Source of the DNA: Streptococcus ratti FA-1 = DSM 20564
GTDB lineage: Bacteria > Bacillota > Bacilli > Lactobacillales > Streptococcaceae
Direction: 5' to 3'
DNA: 64,000 nt
Assembly (NCBI RefSeq): GCF_000286075.1
Contig: NZ_AJTZ01000005.1
Coordinates: 1,116,001-1,180,000 of the forward strand
Under the pieces are notes generated by a model that worked only from the letters and a program-made list of their open reading frames with translations, ran no database searches and was not told the DNA's origin. Both the position numbers and the translations under genes were made by a program. Shown here in pieces: positions 60,172 to 64,000 of the stretch (position 1 is the stretch's first letter; every line of letters begins with the position of its first letter).

Positions 60172-60183
60172 TTGTAGCTACAA
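60172..60183. promoter_or_regulatory. Palindrome TTGTAGCTACAA, likely operator
   Basis: This perfect 12-bp palindrome lies between the -10 and the ribosome-binding site of the sugar operon, near the transcription start. It is the best candidate for the DeoR operator. Confidence 0.5.
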
Positions 60184-60187
60184 GTGT

Positions 60188-60216
60188 ATTATAATCTTTT
60201 TATAATTCAATTTCAA
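60188..60216 (-). promoter_or_regulatory. Promoter of the sugar operon
   Basis: On the minus strand TTGAAA (60216-60211) and TATAAT (60193-60188) are 17 bases apart, 30 bases before the start of the first gene. Confidence 0.85.
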
Positions 60217-60322
60217 TCATTTTTTGTCATTTTTTTTAATATTTTTTCATTTATTTCCGTGTTTCCTCTTTTAAGACAAAAAATAAGAAGCAAGAGACCA
60301 AGCAAAAACCCATTAGAATAGT

Positions 60323-60370
60323 AAAAGTCCTAAAATCGTGTTACCAAAAACATTGATTTTAGGACTTTTT
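60323..60370 (-). terminator. Terminator of the marR-tsaB-rimI-tsaD operon
   Basis: AAAAGTCCTAAAATC pairs perfectly with GATTTTAGGACTTTT. It lies 67 bases after tsaD. Nothing else is seen in 60217-60436. Confidence 0.85.
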
Positions 60371-60436
60371 AGCATTATTCTTTTTTAAATTTGAGTTTTT
60401 ACTCGGTCTCTTGGAACTTGCTTTTTAACTGCATGT

Positions 60437-61447
60437 TTAGTCTAAGCCGTCAAAAGCCAAACTTGGTTTAGCATTTAAATCAAGTTCTGCAAAGCGGCCC
60501 TTTTCATATTCAACAGCTGCAGCATAAGCAATCATACCAGCATTATCACCGCAAAGACGTAAGGGCGGAATAACAACTTCTGCTTCTGTAATTTCATCTG
60601 CCAAACGTTCACGAAGACCTTGATTGGCTGCTACACCTCCGGCAACAACTAGGGTTTTCACGGGATAAGCTTGCAAAGCTTTTTTCGTCTTTGCTAAAAG
60701 AATATCTAAAACCGCTGCTTGAAAAGAGGCACATAAATCTTCCACGGGCAGCTCTTCTCCTTTTTGCTGAGCATTGTGATGAAGATTAATAAAGGCTGAT
60801 TTAAGTCCAGAAAAGGAAAATTCAAGATTATCTTCCTTAATCATAGCACGCGGAAAATCATAAATATCTTGCCCCTTATGAGCCAGTTGATCAATCTCAC
60901 GTCCGGCAGGATAAGTCAGCCCCATGACGCGGCCTACTTTATCATAGGCTTCACCGACAGCATCATCACGTGTCTCACCAATAATTTTGTAGTTTCCTGC
61001 TTCAGAAACATAAACAAGCTCTGTATGACCGCCTGACACCAAAAGTGCTAAAAGCGGGTATTGCAAATCAGCAATGCTCTGTGCTGCCATCAAATGCCCC
61101 GCCATATGATTAACTGGAATTAACGGCAAATGATTGGCCCAGGCAAAAGCCTTGGCAGCTGCCATTCCAACCAACAGAGCTCCTACAAGACCCGGACCAT
61201 AGGTTACTGCTACAGCTGCTAAATCGCTCGCCCCAATTCCAGCTTCTTTTAAAGCATCCTGAATACACAGTGTAATAACCTCCACATGGTGACGGCTAGC
61301 GACTTCCGGTACCACACCGCCAAAACGTTTATGACTTTCTACCTGACTGGCAATAATATTGCTTAAAAGCTGATCTTCATTTTTTAAAACTGCCACACTA
61401 GTTTCATCACAAGATGATTCAATGGCTAAAATATATCTATCTGTCAT
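60437..61447 (-). CDS. tsaD: TsaD, tRNA t6A synthesis protein
   Basis: This 336-residue ASKHA protein transfers threonylcarbamoyl to A37 of ANN-reading tRNAs with TsaB and TsaE. Metal-binding [12 protein letters not shown] (H-x-x-x-H) is at about 109-120. [16 protein letters not shown] begins the protein, and [13 protein letters not shown] and [15 protein letters not shown] follow. It is the last gene of a four-gene unit. Confidence 0.96.
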   Translation of the reverse strand: MTDRYILAIESSCDETSVAVLKNEDQLLSNIIASQVESHKRFGGVVPEVASRHHVEVITLCIQDALKEAGIGASDLAAVAVTYGPGLVGALLVGMAAAKAFAWANHLPLIPVNHMAGHLMAAQSIADLQYPLLALLVSGGHTELVYVSEAGNYKIIGETRDDAVGEAYDKVGRVMGLTYPAGREIDQLAHKGQDIYDFPRAMIKEDNLEFSFSGLKSAFINLHHNAQQKGEELPVEDLCASFQAAVLDILLAKTKKALQAYPVKTLVVAGGVAANQGLRERLADEITEAEVVIPPLRLCGDNAGMIAYAAAVEYEKGRFAELDLNAKPSLAFDGLD

Positions 61448-61462
61448 TATTTTCTTCTTACC

Positions 61463-61897
61463 TTAATAACCTAGCAAACCTTCACGTTTCATTAAAATAG
61501 CATCTTCTTTGGGATTATGATAGTAGTCCTTTCGTTTAGCAACAATCTGAAAGCCAAATTTTTGATAGAGAGCCTGCGCTGTTTGATTGGAAGCTCTCAC
61601 TTCCAAAAAAATCGGAAGCTCATCCCTCGTTAACATTTCCAACAATTGGCTGCCCAATCCCTGCCCTTGATAAGCTTTTTTAACAGCTAGGTTGGTCAGT
61701 TCTATTTCTCCCACCAAGTGCTGTATGGATAAAAAACCTACGATTTCCTTGTCATCATAAGCAAAAAAATAGTCTGCTTCCGGACGGTTTATATCTGCTA
61801 GAATTTGCTCCTTGCTCCAGGGAGCAATGTCATAAACATCTTTTAAAATAGAAAAGAGAGTAACTGCTATTTCTTGATTTTTCTCATCTTTCATCAC
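61463..61897 (-). CDS. rimI: RimI-like ribosomal protein acetyltransferase
   Basis: This 144-residue GNAT protein has LTNLAVKKAYQGQGLGSQLLEML (acetyl-CoA loop), FLEVRASNQTAQALYQKFGF and VAKRKDYY. Its place between tsaB and tsaD is standard for RimI in Firmicutes. It overlaps the tsaB stop by one base. Confidence 0.92.
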   Translation of the reverse strand: MMKDEKNQEIAVTLFSILKDVYDIAPWSKEQILADINRPEADYFFAYDDKEIVGFLSIQHLVGEIELTNLAVKKAYQGQGLGSQLLEMLTRDELPIFLEVRASNQTAQALYQKFGFQIVAKRKDYYHNPKEDAILMKREGLLGY

Positions 61898-62583
61898 TAC
61901 ACCCGTTTGATATAAGCATCCCCTGATTCCTCATGAGTTTTGAGCCAATTTTCTTCTGCTTCTACTCTCTTGAGATAGTTAGGAACAAAGCTGTGCACAT
62001 CAGCTGGAGTCAGTTTTTGACCTGCCTGACCGATTTTAAAAGCAGATGGAAGGACTTCCAACACTTTAGCTTCAGGAAAGGTCTGACTTATTTCCTCACG
62101 AAAGGCGGCTACTTCTCCTACAAAGGTGACTTGCTCTTTCCCTTTTAAATGTTCTAAAACAGTATCAAAAAAAGCATGCCTGTCAGCCTCCACAGCTCTG
62201 CCATTTTCATAAAAACCAACATAGACATTACGGCGTCTGGCATCCATGATAGGAACAATGAGGCCTTCACTTGGACTGTTAAGCGCCAGCGCCGCTAAAC
62301 TGGATACCCCAACCAAATCAATAGTAAGAGTATAAGCCAAGGTCTTAGCAGTTGCTACAGCCACGCGCAGACCTGTATAAGAGCCTGGACCTTCAGCAAC
62401 AACAATCCTATCCAAATCCTGAGGACTTAAATTAACCGATTGCATCAAAAAATCAATAGTTGGCATCAGACTGATGCTATGATTTTTTTTGATGGCAAGA
62501 GTTGTGTCAGCCAATAACCTATCATCTTCTAAAATAGCGACAGAGAGTGCTGTGCTAGATGTGTCAAATGCTAAAACTTTCAT
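61897..62583 (-). CDS. tsaB: TsaB, tRNA t6A synthesis protein
   Basis: This 228-residue partner of TsaD has LAFDTSSTALSVAIL at the start, VVAEGPGSYTGLRVAVATAK near 67-86 and PIMDARRRNVYVGFYE. The ATG at 62583 follows AAAGGAATTG. A start at 62604 would run back into the marR-like gene. Confidence 0.95.
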   Translation of the reverse strand: MKVLAFDTSSTALSVAILEDDRLLADTTLAIKKNHSISLMPTIDFLMQSVNLSPQDLDRIVVAEGPGSYTGLRVAVATAKTLAYTLTIDLVGVSSLAALALNSPSEGLIVPIMDARRRNVYVGFYENGRAVEADRHAFFDTVLEHLKGKEQVTFVGEVAAFREEISQTFPEAKVLEVLPSAFKIGQAGQKLTPADVHSFVPNYLKRVEAEENWLKTHEESGDAYIKRV

Positions 62584-62593
62584 GCAATTCCTT

Positions 62594-63052
62594 TCAATCT
62601 TCATTCCAGAGGGAGCGACGTTTAAGTTTTTCCTCGTAAAAACTGCCCTTAGTAAACTCCCTTAAAGCTTGACTGAAGTGTTCAATTTCTGGATATTCTT
62701 TTGCTAAATTTTGGTCAAATATACTTTCTCGCTCTTTAATTTTGGGAAGCAATTTTTGACCTGCGGGCGTTAAAGAAAGAAGAAAACTGCGGCCGTCTTT
62801 ACTGGATTTCTCCTTTTTGACCAATCCCTTCTTAATAAGAGACTGCACCAGTCGGCTAGGACTTTTCTCCTCACAGATCAGCAGATTTCCCAATGCTTTT
62901 AAAGACAGCGGAGCATACTCATCTAGTACGATCATGACCTCTCCTTGATTGGGAGTTATTCCTAAAGGTTCTAATAATCTGCTTAATTCCTTCATGGCCA
63001 GTTTTTCAGCACTTCTAAATAAATACCTAAACTGAGAGTCCTTTGATGACAT
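62594..63052 (-). CDS. MarR-family transcriptional regulator
   Basis: This 152-residue winged-helix protein has the MarR layout: a dimerisation helix at 10-35, HTH PLSLKALGNLLICEEKSPSRLVQSLIKKG and wing KKEKSSKDGRSFLLSLTPAG. It is the first gene before tsaB (10-base gap) and divergent from an epimerase gene. The perfect palindrome between them is its likely operator. Confidence 0.92.
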   Translation of the reverse strand: MSSKDSQFRYLFRSAEKLAMKELSRLLEPLGITPNQGEVMIVLDEYAPLSLKALGNLLICEEKSPSRLVQSLIKKGLVKKEKSSKDGRSFLLSLTPAGQKLLPKIKERESIFDQNLAKEYPEIEHFSQALREFTKGSFYEEKLKRRSLWNED

Positions 63053-63117
63053 TTATCCATTCCCTTTTAAAAATAAGTTTAATCTCTTTTCTATTTTACA
63101 CTAGTTTGGCTAAATTG

Positions 63118-63146
63118 TTGACAATTAACTATTAAAAATATAAAAT
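63118..63146 (+). promoter_or_regulatory. Promoter of the divergent epimerase gene
   Basis: TTGACA at 63118-63123 and TAAAAT at 63141-63146 are 17 bases apart. The start point should fall at the left edge of the palindrome. Confidence 0.8.
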
Positions 63147-63151
63147 GACTC

Positions 63152-63181
63152 TAAAAATAGATGACATGTCATCTATTTTTA
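63152..63181. promoter_or_regulatory. Perfect 30-bp palindrome, probable MarR operator
   Basis: TAAAAATAGATGACA is followed at once by its exact reverse complement. It starts 6 bases after the -10 of the epimerase promoter, so a bound dimer would block transcription. MarR operators are usually 16-20 bp, so this one is long. Confidence 0.75.
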
Positions 63182-63232
63182 AAAGACCTATTCACGTTTT
63201 CTAAATTATTCAAATCAGAAAAGGAACTTATC

Positions 63233-64000
63233 ATGACAGACACTGCTCTATCAAAAAATCAAAGAACTGCTAAACATGCCTTCGTAACCGGTGCTACTGG
63301 ACTTTTGGGCAATAATCTTGTTCGTGCTTTACTTGAGCAAGGTATAAAAGTCACTGCTTTAGTGCGCTCCATGGAAAAAGCTAAACTGCAATTTGGCGAT
63401 TTACCCATCCAATATGTTAAAGGGGATATTCTTAATCCGGAAAGCTACCGGTCCTACTTATCCGACTGTGACAGTCTTTTTCATACAGCAGCTTTTTTCC
63501 GGGATAACCATAAAGGCGGAAAACATTGGCAGGAACTCTACGATACTAATATCACAGGAACTATTAATCTAATGCAGGCTGCTTATGACGCCGGTATCAG
63601 ATCAATAGTTCATACTTCGTCTATTGCCGTACTAAAAGGTGAGCGCAATCAGCTTATTGATGAGACCATGTCACGAGATCCTAACACTAAATTAAATTAT
63701 TATCGCAGTAAAATTCTAAGTGAAGATGCTGTGCGAAATTTTCTTAACAGTCATTCAGACCTATTTCTCTGTTATGTTCTGCCCGGCTCTATGTATGGTC
63801 CCGGGGATATGGGACCGACAGCTACCGGACAGCTGATTTTGGATTACATGCAGCAAAAATTACCAGGTATTATCAGCAAAGCCAGCTATAGTGTCGTTGA
63901 TGCTAGAGATGTTGCCGCCATTCATATTTTAGCTCTAAAATACGGACGCAGAGGTGAGCGTTATTTGGCAGCAGGCCGTCATATGACTATGGAAACCATT
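63233..64000 (+). CDS. NAD-dependent epimerase/reductase (partial, runs off the window)
   Basis: From ATG 63233 (behind AAAAGGAACTTATC) 256 codons stay open to the window end. The Rossmann motif is FVTGATGLLGNNLVRALLEQG, and VHTSSIAVLKGERNQ and the catalytic YYRSK (Y-x-x-x-K form) follow, then VLPGSMYGPGDMG and SYSVVDARDVAAIHILAL. It is an extended SDR, related to dihydroflavonol/cinnamoyl-CoA reductases. It is probably repressed by the adjacent MarR protein. Confidence 0.9.
   Translation, partial: MTDTALSKNQRTAKHAFVTGATGLLGNNLVRALLEQGIKVTALVRSMEKAKLQFGDLPIQYVKGDILNPESYRSYLSDCDSLFHTAAFFRDNHKGGKHWQELYDTNITGTINLMQAAYDAGIRSIVHTSSIAVLKGERNQLIDETMSRDPNTKLNYYRSKILSEDAVRNFLNSHSDLFLCYVLPGSMYGPGDMGPTATGQLILDYMQQKLPGIISKASYSVVDARDVAAIHILALKYGRRGERYLAAGRHMTMETI

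Overview
The window is chromosomal DNA of a low-GC Firmicute, most probably a mutans-group Streptococcus. The support is gene content and order: lytSR-lrgAB, nnrD-folD, feoAB, clpE, the division cluster murD-murG-divIB-ftsA-ftsZ-ylmE-sepF-ylmG-ylmH-divIVA-ileS, and dinB-pfl-cppA-glpF-pepX, as I remember them from S. mutans. Regulatory sites also fit: CtsR, CcpA/cre-like and ArgR-like boxes and a T-box. I cannot name the species. Coordinates come from reading the sequence by hand, so short sites may be off by a few bases.

Layout. 1-2300: end of lytS, lytR and the holin-like lrgAB operon. 2389-7002 (minus): nnrD-folD, then the ferrous iron operon feoA-feoB plus a 48-residue Cys-rich membrane peptide. 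7377-10210 (minus): amino-acid ABC transporter, ykuJ-like gene, ornithine carbamoyltransferase. 10465-13762 (plus): clpE, a Nudix gene, a DUF1827 gene. 14079-26680 (minus): ileS with its T-box, then division and wall genes up to murD. 26900-29292: an accessory junction with an IS110-family element carrying a recognisable bridge-RNA-like leader, and an XRE/membrane-protein pair whose second gene is frameshifted in a T-run. 29295-40656: dinB, a decayed small membrane gene, pfl, GNAT, serine hydrolase, cppA, glpF, pepX and a sufB without its usual suf partners.

40993-49920 is a mobile element of about 8.9 kb inserted at the 5' end of ebfC (ybaB). Imperfect 60-bp direct repeats bound it. They duplicate the ebfC ribosome-binding site and first codons, so ebfC is cut off from its original promoter. 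The element encodes a tyrosine integrase, a small excisionase-like protein, a pMV158-type Rep_2 initiator with a matching nick hairpin, an FtsK/TcpA-like coupling ATPase, a membrane protein, small regulators, a 590-residue protein with two HTH domains and no recognised function, and an IS1182-family insertion with a nonsense codon. I read it as an integrative mobilizable element that replicates by rolling circle.

50206-51200 holds a heavily structured non-coding block beside a broken IS110-type transposase fragment. 51229-55765: a DUF536-like gene, an HI0933-type flavoprotein, a GalT-like protein, a macro-domain protein and azlCD. 55857-60158 (minus): a sugar operon (TIM-barrel epimerase, PTS EIIBC, DeoR regulator, AlsE/Rpe-like epimerase, RpiB-like isomerase) that resembles allose/allulose use. 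60437-63052 (minus): marR-tsaB-rimI-tsaD. Divergent from it, across a perfect 30-bp palindrome, an NAD-dependent epimerase/reductase runs off the right edge.
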